Of a stretch of DNA of 64,000 nt, positions 23,199 through 32,129 are shown piece by piece. The stretch comes from Stenotrophomonas maltophilia. GTDB taxonomy: Bacteria; Pseudomonadota; Gammaproteobacteria; Xanthomonadales; Xanthomonadaceae. The notes under the pieces were generated by a model. The model was not told the DNA's origin. It was given only the letters and a program-made list of their open reading frames with translations, and did no database searches. Within the stretch, counting starts at the first letter, position 1. Every line of letters begins with the position of its first letter. The position numbers and the translations under genes are program-made. Location of the stretch: assembly GCF_002799155.1 (NCBI RefSeq), contig NZ_NERD01000002.1, positions 868,001 through 932,000 of the forward strand. Direction: 5' to 3'.

Positions 23199-24863
23199 GT
23201 GGGCGGCAGGCAGTGGCAGTACGGAACAGGAGCGGTGCTGGTCGTGCTGCTGGTGTGGTTGGCAACGCCGTGGCCGCTGTGGGCCGCTGTGGCCGAAGCC
23301 GGGCGCGATTACCTGCTGGTCGGTGCAGCCACCGATGAACCCACCCCGCATCGCGGCTGCACGCCGGAGATGCTGCAGGGGCCACGGCAGCAGGTGCAGG
23401 TGGCCGCGCCCGCCGGCGGCTGGTCGGGCCAGCCGCAGGCACTGGACGTGTTCAATGTGTTCGCTGGCGAAGTGCGCGTGCAGCATGGGGATCGCGAAAT
23501 CTGCGGCAACATGCATGATGCCCGTACCCGTGATTCACGGTTCCGCGCAGGCATCGGCCTGGTCGCGGTACCGCCGGCGGGCAGCCATGAACCATTCCTG
23601 GTGTCATGGCAGACGCCGCTGAAGGCGCGCTGGGTACCGACCCTGCGGTTGGGGGCGCCCAGCCCCGTGCAGCAGAACGATACCGCTCGCCTGCTGGTGC
23701 GTGCGGCCTGCATCGCCGTGGCGATCGCATTGGCGTTGTCGGCGCTGATGGCCTTCCTCACTACCCGCGACCGCAGCTTCCTGGTCTACATCGCCGGTAC
23801 CACCGTGCTGGTGCTGTGGCAGGCCATCCTTGGTGGCCTCAGCGGCTACCCGGAGCCGTGGCTGCCGGTGGGCGAGCGCGGTGCCTGGTGGCTGCTGGCA
23901 TTGACCGCCGCGTCCCAGGCATTGGTGCTGCCGGCGCTGTGGCGTCTGAACGGCGGCGACCGCCTGCTGCCGCGTTCGCGCCCGGTGCAGCTGCTGGCGC
24001 TATGGGGATTGCTGGTGCTGGCCGCATGGGTGCCCTGGCTGCAGTGGGACAGCCTGGGTTGGGTGGCGCAGGGCCTGCAGGTGTCCTACCTGCTGGGCTG
24101 TGGCCTGGCATTGATGGTCGGGGTGTGGGCGCGGCTGCGCGGTGACCGCTGGGCGCAGGCCGGGTTGGCGGCGCTGGCGCCGATGCTGGTGTTGATCCTG
24201 GCTGACGCCTGCCGCGCTGCGTGGTTGCTGGAGTACCGCGTGGAGGCGCTGCAGCTGTCGGTGACCTGGCTGCTGATGATGGCCGCCTATGCGCTGAACC
24301 AGCGGCTGGGCCGCCTGCGCCAGCAGCGCGATGAGCTGCGCCAGCTGGCCGAAACCGATGGCCTGACCGGGCTGCCCAACCGCCGTGCCGGGCTGCAGCA
24401 GCTGGCACGGCAGCTGGAACGGGTCGAACGCGAAGGTGGTCCGCTGGTGATCGGCTTCCTCGACATCGACCTGTTCAAGGACATCAATGACCGCCATGGC
24501 CACGCCGTAGGCGACCAGGTGCTGGTGGCGGTGGCACGTGCACTGCGTGCGGCGGTGCGCAGCCAGGACCAGGTGGTGCGGATGGGCGGCGAGGAGTTCC
24601 TGCTGCTGATGCCGGGCATGCCGCGCGAGGCGGCGTCGGCACGCCTGGATCGCCTGCGCCAGCACATCACCGAAGCGGGCCGGGCGCTGCAGGTGCCGGG
24701 CCTGGAGGTGACCGCCAGCATCGGCCTGGCGCAGTGGCGGCCGGGCGAGGACGACCTGGCTGCGCTGTTGCGCCGGGCTGACCACGCCATGTACGTGGCC
24801 AAGCGTGCGGGCCGCGACCGGGTGTTCGACGGTGAAGAACTCGATCCGCCGGCCCCGGCATGA
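23199..24863 (+). CDS. 7TM-type membrane diguanylate cyclase
   Basis: A 554-residue protein with a GTG start after AGGA. It has a signal anchor (about 10-28), a periplasmic domain of about 135 residues with two Cys (RGCTPEM, EICGNMH), about seven membrane helices (168-370) as in 7TMR-DISM sensors, a short coiled coil (RLGRLRQQRDELRQLAETDG) and a GGDEF domain. The active site GGEEF (residue 463) and the RxxD inhibition site (RSQD) are intact, so it should make c-di-GMP with feedback. It follows the EAL gene by 109 bases; GATAAT at 23138-23143 may be its -10. Confidence 0.85.
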   Translation: MGGRQWQYGTGAVLVVLLVWLATPWPLWAAVAEAGRDYLLVGAATDEPTPHRGCTPEMLQGPRQQVQVAAPAGGWSGQPQALDVFNVFAGEVRVQHGDREICGNMHDARTRDSRFRAGIGLVAVPPAGSHEPFLVSWQTPLKARWVPTLRLGAPSPVQQNDTARLLVRAACIAVAIALALSALMAFLTTRDRSFLVYIAGTTVLVLWQAILGGLSGYPEPWLPVGERGAWWLLALTAASQALVLPALWRLNGGDRLLPRSRPVQLLALWGLLVLAAWVPWLQWDSLGWVAQGLQVSYLLGCGLALMVGVWARLRGDRWAQAGLAALAPMLVLILADACRAAWLLEYRVEALQLSVTWLLMMAAYALNQRLGRLRQQRDELRQLAETDGLTGLPNRRAGLQQLARQLERVEREGGPLVIGFLDIDLFKDINDRHGHAVGDQVLVAVARALRAAVRSQDQVVRMGGEEFLLLMPGMPREAASARLDRLRQHITEAGRALQVPGLEVTASIGLAQWRPGEDDLAALLRRADHAMYVAKRAGRDRVFDGEELDPPAPA

Positions 24864-24897
24864 AGCGCAGCGGGCGGCGATGCCGGATAATGGACCG

Positions 24898-25620
24898 ATG
24901 ACCACCCGACTCAACAAACATATCGCCGACACCGGCTTCTGCTCCCGCCGCGAGGCCGATCGCCTGATCGCTGCCCGCCGGGTCACCGTCAACGGCCATC
25001 CGGCCGGCACCGGCGCGGTGGTGGGCGAGGAAGACCAGGTGCTGGTCGACGGCCAGCCGCTGCGCGCGCGCGTGGCCCGCAAGCCTGGTGCCCGTCGCCA
25101 CGTCTACATCGCGCTGAACAAGCCGGTCGGCGTCACCTGCACGACCGAGACGTCGGTCAAGGGCAACATCGTCGATTTCGTCGGCCACGAACAGCGCATT
25201 TTCCCGATCGGCCGCCTGGACAAGGAATCGGAGGGGCTGATCCTGATGACCAGCAACGGCGACATCGTCAACCAGATCCTGCGTGCCGAGAACGGCCACC
25301 AGAAGGAATACCTGGTGGCGGTGAACAAGCCGGTCACCGATGAATTCCTGCGCGGCATGGCCCGTGGCGTTCGCATCCACGACCAGATGACGCTGCCGTG
25401 CAAGACCTCGCGCATCGCCAAGTTCGGTTTCCGCATCACGCTGCAGCAGGGCCTGAACCGGCAGATCCGCCTGATGGCGGCTGAGTTCGGCTATCGGGTG
25501 ACCCAGCTGCGCCGCGTGCGCATCGACAACATCAAGATTGGCGCGCTGAAGCCAGGCCAGTGGCGCAACCTGACCGAGCAGGAACTGCAGGGCCTGCTGC
25601 CGAAGCAGCTGGACTGGTAA
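24898..25620 (+). CDS. rluF: 23S rRNA pseudouridine synthase, RluF type
   Basis: A 240-residue RsuA-family enzyme that converts uridine to pseudouridine in 23S rRNA. An N-terminal S4 domain (RLNKHIADTGFCSRREADRL) is followed by the catalytic domain with GRLDKESEGLILMTSNGD, whose Asp is the catalytic residue, and later LQQGLNRQIRLMAAEFGY. RluF is preferred over RluB/RluE by the LNRQIRLM and TEQELQGLL regions. ATG 24898 is chosen over ATG 24880 by family alignment. GATAAT at 24885-24890 is only eight bases before the ATG, so a leaderless transcript is possible. Confidence 0.85.
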   Translation: MTTRLNKHIADTGFCSRREADRLIAARRVTVNGHPAGTGAVVGEEDQVLVDGQPLRARVARKPGARRHVYIALNKPVGVTCTTETSVKGNIVDFVGHEQRIFPIGRLDKESEGLILMTSNGDIVNQILRAENGHQKEYLVAVNKPVTDEFLRGMARGVRIHDQMTLPCKTSRIAKFGFRITLQQGLNRQIRLMAAEFGYRVTQLRRVRIDNIKIGALKPGQWRNLTEQELQGLLPKQLDW

Positions 25621-25664
25621 ACCGATAGGTGCAGAGCCGAGCATGGACCCGGTTCTGCATCAGC

Positions 25665-25670
25665 TAGACT
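25665..25670 (+). promoter_or_regulatory. candidate -10 box TAGACT
   Basis: TAGACT lies 31 bases before the GAF-GGDEF start, giving this gene its own likely promoter after rluF. Confidence 0.4.
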
Positions 25671-25700
25671 CCGAAGTGACCTGCCGGAACCTGACGCTGC

Positions 25701-26771
25701 ATGATCAAGCCCGACAAGCCTGCCAACGAAGCTCTTCGGCTCGAGGCGCTGTACCGCTACCGGATCCTTGATTCGCAGCGCGAGAAGTCATTCGACGACC
25801 TGGTGGCGATCGCCAGGGCGGTCTGCGGTACCTCGATGGCGGCGGTGACCCTGATCGACGTCGAACGGCAGTGGTTCAAATCGATCCAGGGTATCGACGC
25901 GGCGGAGAACCTGCGCAGCGAATCGATGTGTGGCCACGCCATCCTGCAGCCGCAGGAAATCATGGTGGTGGAGGATGCATTGCAGGACATCCGCTTCCAC
26001 GACAACCCGGTGGTGACCGGCGACCCGCACATCCGCTTCTATGCCGGTGCACCCTTGATCAGTTCCGATGGCCTGCCACTGGGCACGCTGTGCGTATTCG
26101 ATGCGCAACCGCAGCGCCTGCCCAGCGACAAGGCCGAAGCGCTGGCCGCGCTGTCGCGGCAGGTGATGCTGGTGATGGAACTGCGCCGCTTCGCGCTCGA
26201 CATCCAGAAACACATGCTGGAGCGTGATGACTACGAGCGCCTGCTGTCGGAGTACCAGGACGTGCTGCTGGCGCAGAATGCCGATCTGGCCGAGCAGAGC
26301 CGCACCGATGCATTGACCGGCCTGCCGAACCGTCGCGCGATGGCGGCAGCGCTGGAAGAGGCGGTGGCGGAGATCGATGGGCAACCTGGACTGGCCTGTG
26401 TCGCGCTGCTGGACATCGACCATTTCAAGCACATCAACGACTTCCAGGGCCACGCCACTGGCGACCGGGTGCTGGCCGAGCTGGGCGTGCTGCTGCGCTC
26501 GCACTTTGCCGGCCGTGGCATGGCCGCGCGCTATGGCGGCGAAGAGTTCGTGGCGGTGATGCCGGGCACCGACCTGCACACGGCCGAACTGCAGTGCGAG
26601 TTCCTGCGCCTGGCTGTGGCAGCCCTTCCGCTGGGATTTCCGGTCACGATCAGTATTGGTGTGGCCCAGCACCAGCCCGGTGAAAGCGTGGATGACACGC
26701 TGGCGCGCGCCGACAAGGCGCTGTACCGCGCCAAGGGCAATGGCCGCAACCGGGTGGAACGGGCGGGCTGA
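25701..26771 (+). CDS. cytoplasmic GAF-GGDEF diguanylate cyclase
   Basis: A 356-residue soluble protein. The GAF domain (about 25-165) has FDDLVAIARAVCGTSMAAVT, ESMCGHAIL and FYAGAPLISSDGLPLGTLCV, a layout common in redox or small-molecule sensors. A coiled linker follows, then a GGDEF domain with intact GGEEF (residue 279). The RxxD inhibitory site is absent (GRG at its place), so no product feedback is expected. Downstream is a SMAG repeat. Confidence 0.9.
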   Translation: MIKPDKPANEALRLEALYRYRILDSQREKSFDDLVAIARAVCGTSMAAVTLIDVERQWFKSIQGIDAAENLRSESMCGHAILQPQEIMVVEDALQDIRFHDNPVVTGDPHIRFYAGAPLISSDGLPLGTLCVFDAQPQRLPSDKAEALAALSRQVMLVMELRRFALDIQKHMLERDDYERLLSEYQDVLLAQNADLAEQSRTDALTGLPNRRAMAAALEEAVAEIDGQPGLACVALLDIDHFKHINDFQGHATGDRVLAELGVLLRSHFAGRGMAARYGGEEFVAVMPGTDLHTAELQCEFLRLAVAALPLGFPVTISIGVAQHQPGESVDDTLARADKALYRAKGNGRNRVERAG

Positions 26772-26783
26772 GCCCTGCATGCA

Positions 26784-26808
26784 GTAGATCCACGCCATGC
26801 GTGGATGC
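26784..26808. repeat. SMAG (GTAG) repeat
   Basis: GTAGATCCACGCC then ATGCGTGGATGC form a stem-loop with the standard GTAG head. It lies 13 bases after the GAF-GGDEF stop codon. Confidence 0.9.
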
Positions 26809-26891
26809 TTTTGCCGATTGGGTAACGCCGTGTCGCGGCCTGTGCGATTGCGCCCGGCGAATATGCCGTTCCTGTTCCCACGGACACAACC

Positions 26892-28051
26892 ATGCTGCAG
26901 ACCCTGGCCATCGCCCACTATCGCTCACTGCATGGGCTGGTACTGCCGCTGCAGCAGTTGAACGTAGTCACCGGGGACAACGGCAGTGGCAAGTCCAGCC
27001 TGTACCGCGCGCTGCGCCTGCTCGCGGAGACCGCACAGGGCGGCGTCGCGGCGGTGCTGGCCCGCGAAGGCGGCCTCGCTTCGGCGCTGTGGGCGGGCCC
27101 CGAAAAAATGGACCGCCGGGTCACTGCCGGCGAAATCCCATTGCAGGGCGGCCCGCGACAGGAATCGGTGGGACTGAAGCTGGGCTTCGCCACCGACGAA
27201 TTCGGCTACGCCATCGATCTGGGCTACCCGCCGCCCAGCCGCTCCGCCTTCGCGCTGGACCCGCAGATCAAGGCCGAGGCGATCTGGGCGGGCCCGTTCC
27301 TGCGCAGCGCCAACCTGCTGGTCGACCGGCGCGGGGCGATGGTGCGGCAACGCCATGGGCGTGGCTGGGATCTGGTCGACGATCGCTTGTCACTGTTCGA
27401 CAGCCTGTTCACCCAGGTGGGCGACCCGCAGCGCATGCCGGAAACCATCGCGCTGCGAGAGTACATCCGTCGCTGGCGCTTCTACGATCATTTCCGAAGT
27501 GATGCCGATGCTCCGGCGCGACAGCCGGCAATGGCCACACGCACGCCGGTGCTGCATCACGACGGTCGCGATCTGGCCGCAGCGTGGGTGCCATCCTCGA
27601 GATCGGAGATCCGGGCGCACTGGCGCGCAGTGTCGACGATGCGTTCCCGGGTGCCACGGTCAGCTTCGAGCCGCTGGATGGCCGGTTGGCATTGCGCTTC
27701 CACCAGCCGGGGCTGCTGCGGCCATTGTCGATGGCCGAACTCTCCGACGGCACGCTGCGCTTCCTGCTGCTGGCCGCTGCGCTGCACACGCCGCGTCCGC
27801 CGCCGCTGCTGGTGCTCAACGAGCCGGAGACCAGCCTGCATCCAGACCTGCTGCCGGCACTGGCGCGGCTGATCATCGCGGCCAGTGCACGCAGCCAGGT
27901 ATGGGTGGTGTCACATGCCAGCCGACTGATCGCGGCGCTGGAACAGGCACCGGGTTGCCATTCGCTGCACCTGCACAAGGAACAGGGCCGCACATTGCTC
28001 AGCGGGCAGGGCCTGCTGGATGCCCCGGCATGGCATTGGCCGCAGCGTTGA
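26892..28051 (+). pseudogene. AAA-family ATPase (RecF/SMC-like), frameshifted
   Basis: Two adjoining frames encode one ATPase. The first (from ATG 26892) has Walker A in VVTGDNGSGKSSLYRALRLL and runs in its own sense to about 27580 (DGRDLAAA). The second frame takes over near 27584 with AILEIGDPGALARSVDDAFPG, then the signature LSDGTLRFLLLAAAL and Walker B LLVLNEPETSLHPDLLPALA, ending at 28051. Adding one base after GCG at 27584 would restore LAAALGAILEIGD, so a single-base loss or a sequencing error is the simplest reading. Intact relatives are ABC-like ATPases of OLD/RecF type with unknown role. Without repair the product lacks Walker B. Confidence 0.82.
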
Positions 28052-28068
28052 TACGGCGATCCACGACC

Positions 28069-28094
28069 GGTAGATCCACGCCATGCGTGGATGC
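28069..28094. repeat. SMAG (GTAG) repeat between convergent genes
   Basis: GGTAGATCCACG and CATGCGTGGATGC arms, lying 18 bases after the ATPase stop and 3 bases before the stop of the convergent EamA gene. Confidence 0.9.
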
Positions 28095-28096
28095 AC

Positions 28097-29044
28097 TCAA
28101 TCGGCGATGTTGCGCGCCTCGGCCGTACCGAGGATCTCCGGGTGCTGCATCGGCTTGCGACGGTTCAGCAGTGGATGCAGGAATACGGCACCGACGATGA
28201 TCGCCACGCCCAGGTAGAACCATGGGGTGACTTCGTGCTGCTCGCGCAGCAGCACCACCGCCAGCACCACCGCATAGACCGGCTCCAGGTTGGTCACCAG
28301 CTGCACCGTGTAGGCGCTCAGATGGCGCAGTGCGACCAGGGCCAGGGCGAACGGCAGCAGCGTGCAGAACCCGGCCAGCACCAGCAGCAGGATGCCGTCG
28401 TGCAGGTCCGGAACCACCCACAGCGGGCTGGCCAGCGCTGGCAGCAGGTACGGCATCAGCGGTGCCAGCAGGGTCAGGGTGAGGGTGCCCGCACCCAGTT
28501 CCAGTGCGGTGACCGTGAGCGGATCCGCATGGCTGACCATGCGCTTGTTGAGCGAGCCGAATACCGCCACCAGCAGCGCCGAGATCGCACCGATCAACAC
28601 ACCCAGGCGCATGCCATCGGGCACGCCACCGACCACCAGTGCGACACCCGGCAGCACGGCCAGGCCGAAGGCGAGTTCACGCAGCTGGAACGGCCGCTTG
28701 GCCACCCAGGGTTCGATGATCGAGGTGAACACTGGCGCCAGCGCGATGCAGGTGGCGGCTACCGAGGCATTGGCCAGCTTCACCGCACCGTAGAACGTCA
28801 GCCAGTGCAGCGCGACCAACGCGCCGATGCCGGCGTAGCCCGCCACCAGCCGCAGGGGCAGCGTGCGCAATCCACGCCAGACCCGCGGCAGCAGGGCCAG
28901 CATCGCCGTCACCAGCAGCATGCGCCACCACACCAGCGGCAGCGCCGGCAGGGTGATCAGCTTGCCGAGGATGGCGGTGACGCCCCACAGCAGGACACAG
29001 AAATGGATCTGCCACAGCGCTTTGCGGGTGTCGGGTGTGCTCAT
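28097..29044 (-). CDS. EamA/DMT-superfamily transporter
   Basis: A 315-residue inner-membrane protein with ten hydrophobic helices in two EamA repeats: LWGVTAILGKLITLPALPLV at the start and LEPVYAVVLAVVLLREQHEV before the last helices. The family exports amino acids, metabolites or drugs; substrate unknown. It is the third gene of a minus-strand group with the DUF72 and VOC genes upstream. The start at 29044 (MSTPDTRKALWQ) is chosen because the upstream extension has no ribosome site. Confidence 0.85.
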   Translation of the reverse strand: MSTPDTRKALWQIHFCVLLWGVTAILGKLITLPALPLVWWRMLLVTAMLALLPRVWRGLRTLPLRLVAGYAGIGALVALHWLTFYGAVKLANASVAATCIALAPVFTSIIEPWVAKRPFQLRELAFGLAVLPGVALVVGGVPDGMRLGVLIGAISALLVAVFGSLNKRMVSHADPLTVTALELGAGTLTLTLLAPLMPYLLPALASPLWVVPDLHDGILLLVLAGFCTLLPFALALVALRHLSAYTVQLVTNLEPVYAVVLAVVLLREQHEVTPWFYLGVAIIVGAVFLHPLLNRRKPMQHPEILGTAEARNIAD

Positions 29045-29078
29045 CGGCCTATTGTGAGGCAAGGCGATGACCGCAGCG

Positions 29079-29909
29079 CTATCCGCGTGAGGAATTGCTG
29101 GCCCCATCTACCCGCCGCTGCAGGGCCATCGCCGCGGGCGGGTTGCGTGCCTTGCCGGCGCCGATGCACAGCAGGTAGACCTCGCGCGGCTCTGACGGTG
29201 CCGGCCCGGACAGGCAGGGCAGGTCGTCCACCGGTTCGCCGCGTGACCAGTGGAGCGCGCGTTCGGCCCAGCGCTGCTGCACGGGTGCCGGCAAGCCCTC
29301 GTTCAAGCGGGCCTGGCTGCGCTTGATCCTGGCGTAGACGAAGCCGGCACTGACATCACCGTGCAGGGGCGCCTCGTCGCTGTCCTCGATCACCAGCGCC
29401 ACGTCGTGGCGGCGCGCGGCAGCGACCAGCGCCGGGCCATGTGCCTCGGCGTTGCGCACCTCCAGCGCGTGCTGCAGCGGAACGCCCTCCAGCTGATGCG
29501 GCAATTGCCCCATCAGAGCCCCGAGTGCTTCAGCATCGGCGGGGTGGCGCGGATCGAACTGCCACAGCAACGGGCCGAGACGGTCACCGAGCGCGAGTGC
29601 CGCCTCAAGGAACGGTGCGGCGGCCTCCACCGTGCTGGACAGGTCGCGGCGCTGCACCAGGTAGCGCGGCGCCTTCATCGAGAAGCGGAAACCGTCGGGT
29701 GTCTGTGCGGCCCATTGTGCGCACTGGGCCGCCGTTGGCGTGCGATAGAACGTGCCGTTGATCTCGATGCAGCGCAGGGCGCGGCTGGCGTGGGCCAGTT
29801 CCTCGCGCTGCGGCAGGCCCGCTGGATAGAACACACCGCCGCGCCATTCGGGAAACACCCAGCCGCCGATGCCGCAGCGGATCGCCGCCTGGCTGGCAGT
29901 TGCGGTCAT
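29079..29909 (-). CDS. DUF72 (YecE-like) protein
   Basis: A 276-residue TIM-barrel protein of the YecE/DUF72 family: RCGIGGWVFPEWRGGVFYP near the start, CIEINGTFYRTPT, FRFSMKAPRYLV, and ALEVRNAEAHG are all family landmarks. The reaction is unknown; the fold suggests a sugar or radical enzyme. Its ATG overlaps the stop of the upstream VOC gene (ATGA), so both are translated together. Confidence 0.9.
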   Translation of the reverse strand: MTATASQAAIRCGIGGWVFPEWRGGVFYPAGLPQREELAHASRALRCIEINGTFYRTPTAAQCAQWAAQTPDGFRFSMKAPRYLVQRRDLSSTVEAAAPFLEAALALGDRLGPLLWQFDPRHPADAEALGALMGQLPHQLEGVPLQHALEVRNAEAHGPALVAAARRHDVALVIEDSDEAPLHGDVSAGFVYARIKRSQARLNEGLPAPVQQRWAERALHWSRGEPVDDLPCLSGPAPSEPREVYLLCIGAGKARNPPAAMALQRRVDGASNSSRG

Positions 29910-30349
29910 TGGCCGTGGTCCGCGCGCCACGGATCGTAGCTGCCGAACCACCACAGGTAGCCTTCCGGATCGGCGCAGGCATAGCCACGGCCGCCGTAGT
30001 CCTGGTCGGCGATGTCGATGACGATGCGCGCGCCGGCAGACTTGGCCCGGGCATAGTGCGCATCGACATCGGTGACGATCACGCAGGCACTCTGGGTCTG
30101 GCGTCCGCCGACCTCGTCCGGCATCACCGCCAGCTTGGACCATTCGCCACTACTGCTGCTCGAACCAAGCATGATCATGCCGTTGCCATATGTCAGCTGC
30201 GCATGGAACACGGTATCGCCGTCGGCATACACCGCCTGGACGTGAAAACCGAAGGCGCGCTGCAGCCAGTCGATGGCGGCCTGCGCGTCGCGGTAGCGCA
30301 GGCACGGAATGATGGTGGAGCCGCTGCTGGGTTGACCGTTCCCGCCCAT
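29906..30349 (-). CDS. VOC-family (glyoxalase/bleomycin-resistance fold) protein
   Basis: A 147-residue protein with two beta-alpha-beta-beta-beta units: IIPCLRYRDAQAAIDWLQRA and VIVTDVDAHYARAKSAGARI, ending YACADPEGYLWWFGSYDPW. This PhnB/glyoxalase-like subgroup is common in Stenotrophomonas; the substrate is unknown. First gene of the VOC-DUF72 pair, divergent from the serine hydrolase at 30460. Confidence 0.86.
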   Translation of the reverse strand: MGGNGQPSSGSTIIPCLRYRDAQAAIDWLQRAFGFHVQAVYADGDTVFHAQLTYGNGMIMLGSSSSSGEWSKLAVMPDEVGGRQTQSACVIVTDVDAHYARAKSAGARIVIDIADQDYGGRGYACADPEGYLWWFGSYDPWRADHGQ

Positions 30350-30459
30350 GACACCCCTCCTATGGCACAGGGCAGGGTGCGCCGCGGACCGTTACCATCC
30401 CGCGAAACCCCGGTGACGGCCTGCACACGGCCGCTACCCCTGTTCGGAGATCGTGCTGG

Positions 30460-32022
30460 ATGAAACCCTGGATCGGAGGTGCCGTGCTGCTGGCGTGCAC
30501 GACCATGGCGAGCGCGGCGACCCCGCCGCCACTGCAGGACCTGGATGCGACCGTCGAGCGCGTGCGCGCGCAGTTCGACGTGCCCGGCATCGCCGTGGCC
30601 GTGGTCAAGGACGGCCAGGTGGTGCTGGAGCGTGGCTGGGGCGTGCGCGAGCAGGGCAAGCCGGAGCCGGTGCAGGCCGATACGCTGTTCGCGATCGCCT
30701 CCAACACCAAGGCGTTCACGGCCACCTCGTTGAACCTGCTGGCCGAGGACGGCAAGCTGAAGATGGACGACAAGGTGATCGATCACCTGCCGTCGTTCCG
30801 CATGTCCGATCCGTTCGTGACCGGGCAGATGACGATCCGCGACCTGCTGTCGCATCGCAGCGGCCTGAGCCTGGGGGCCGGTGACCTGCTGTTCTGGCCG
30901 ACCACTTCCTACAGCAACGCCGAAGTGGTGCAGCGGCTGGGCAAGGTGCCGCTGAAGGGCGGCTTCCGCGAGAGCTACGCCTACGACAACATCCTGTACG
31001 CGGTTGCCCAGCAGGTGATCGAACGCGTCTCCGGCATGAGCTACCAGCAGTTCCTGCAGACCCGCATCTTCGACAAGGTGGGCATGGCCGGTACGCGCTA
31101 CAACGCCGACCACCTCAAGCCCGGTGATAAGGCAGCGGTCGGCCACGCCAAGTACGACTTCAAGGACCTGCGTACCGTCGCGCCGCTGACCTGGTCGAAC
31201 AATGCCGGCGCCGGTGGCATCTATTCCAGCGCCCACGACATGGCACGCTGGATGCAGGTGCAGCTGGCCGAAGGCAAGCTGGCCGACGGCACTGCGCTGT
31301 TCAGTGAAAAGAGCCAGCAGCAGATGTGGCGGATGATCACCCCGCAGTCGATCCCGGCGCCGAGCGTGCCGGAGCTGGCGCCGGCGCGGGCCAACTTTGC
31401 CGGCTACGGCGAAGGCTGGAGCCTGAGCGACTACCGTGGGCAGAAACTGGTCTGGCATACCGGTGGCTGGCCGGGCATGGTTTCGCGGCTGACCCTGGTG
31501 CCGGGCGAGAAGCTGGGCGTGGTGGTGCTGACCAACCAGGAAGTGGGCGCGGCGTTCAACGCGATCACCCTGAGCGTGCTGGATGCCTATCTGGGTGGCG
31601 AGAAGCACGACTGGGTGGACGCCTATGCCAAGGCCGTGGCCAAGGGCCAGGGCAAGGCCGACGAAGCCTGGGCCAAGCACCAGAGCGCGCGCGACAAGGG
31701 CAGCAAGCCATCGCTGGCACTGGCCGGCTACACCGGCACGTTCCGCGACCGCTGGTATGGCGACATGCAGGTCAGTGCAGAGGGCAGGGGCCTGCGCCTG
31801 CGCTTCATGAAGACCGCGCAGCTGAGCGGTCGCCTGGAGCACTGGCAGCACGATACCTTCATCGTGCGCTGGGATGACCGCTCGCTCAACGCCGATGCGT
31901 TCGTGAACTTCAGCCTGGACCCGGACGGCAAGGTGCGCGAGGTGCGCATGCAGCCGATCTCCGACCTGACCGATTTCAGCTTCGATTTCCAGGACCTGCT
32001 GTTCACCCCGGTCAAGGAGTGA
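30460..32022 (+). CDS. exported class-C beta-lactamase-fold serine hydrolase
   Basis: A 520-residue exported hydrolase. A signal peptide (ends MASAA) precedes the penicillin-binding fold: SNTK with Ser81 as nucleophile, YDN at 175-177, and WHTGGWPG (the KTG equivalent, as HTG) near residue 330. A C-terminal DUF3471-like lipocalin-type domain begins with LAGYTGTFRDRWYGDMQV. Members act as esterases or D-amino-acid peptidases, and few are true beta-lactamases. The gene ends at a SMAG repeat. Confidence 0.88.
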   Translation: MKPWIGGAVLLACTTMASAATPPPLQDLDATVERVRAQFDVPGIAVAVVKDGQVVLERGWGVREQGKPEPVQADTLFAIASNTKAFTATSLNLLAEDGKLKMDDKVIDHLPSFRMSDPFVTGQMTIRDLLSHRSGLSLGAGDLLFWPTTSYSNAEVVQRLGKVPLKGGFRESYAYDNILYAVAQQVIERVSGMSYQQFLQTRIFDKVGMAGTRYNADHLKPGDKAAVGHAKYDFKDLRTVAPLTWSNNAGAGGIYSSAHDMARWMQVQLAEGKLADGTALFSEKSQQQMWRMITPQSIPAPSVPELAPARANFAGYGEGWSLSDYRGQKLVWHTGGWPGMVSRLTLVPGEKLGVVVLTNQEVGAAFNAITLSVLDAYLGGEKHDWVDAYAKAVAKGQGKADEAWAKHQSARDKGSKPSLALAGYTGTFRDRWYGDMQVSAEGRGLRLRFMKTAQLSGRLEHWQHDTFIVRWDDRSLNADAFVNFSLDPDGKVREVRMQPISDLTDFSFDFQDLLFTPVKE

Positions 32023-32024
32023 GG

Positions 32025-32048
32025 GTAGTGCCGGCCGGCGGCCGGCAC
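32025..32048. repeat. SMAG-type repeat, GTAGTGCCGGCC variant
   Basis: GTGCCGGCC-ggc-GGCCGGCAC with a GTAG head, three bases after the hydrolase stop codon. Confidence 0.85.
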
Positions 32049-32129
32049 GACCGGAGCCGCGGCGATCATCGGCTGGCGTACACATCCGGCGTGGGATACT
32101 TCGCCGCTTGCAAGAGGCGAGGGAGTGCG

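Noticed and set aside
27575..27600. Programmed ribosomal frameshift in the AAA ATPase
   Set aside because: No slippery heptamer with a following pseudoknot or an internal Shine-Dalgarno is evident; a single-base deletion or a read error is simpler.
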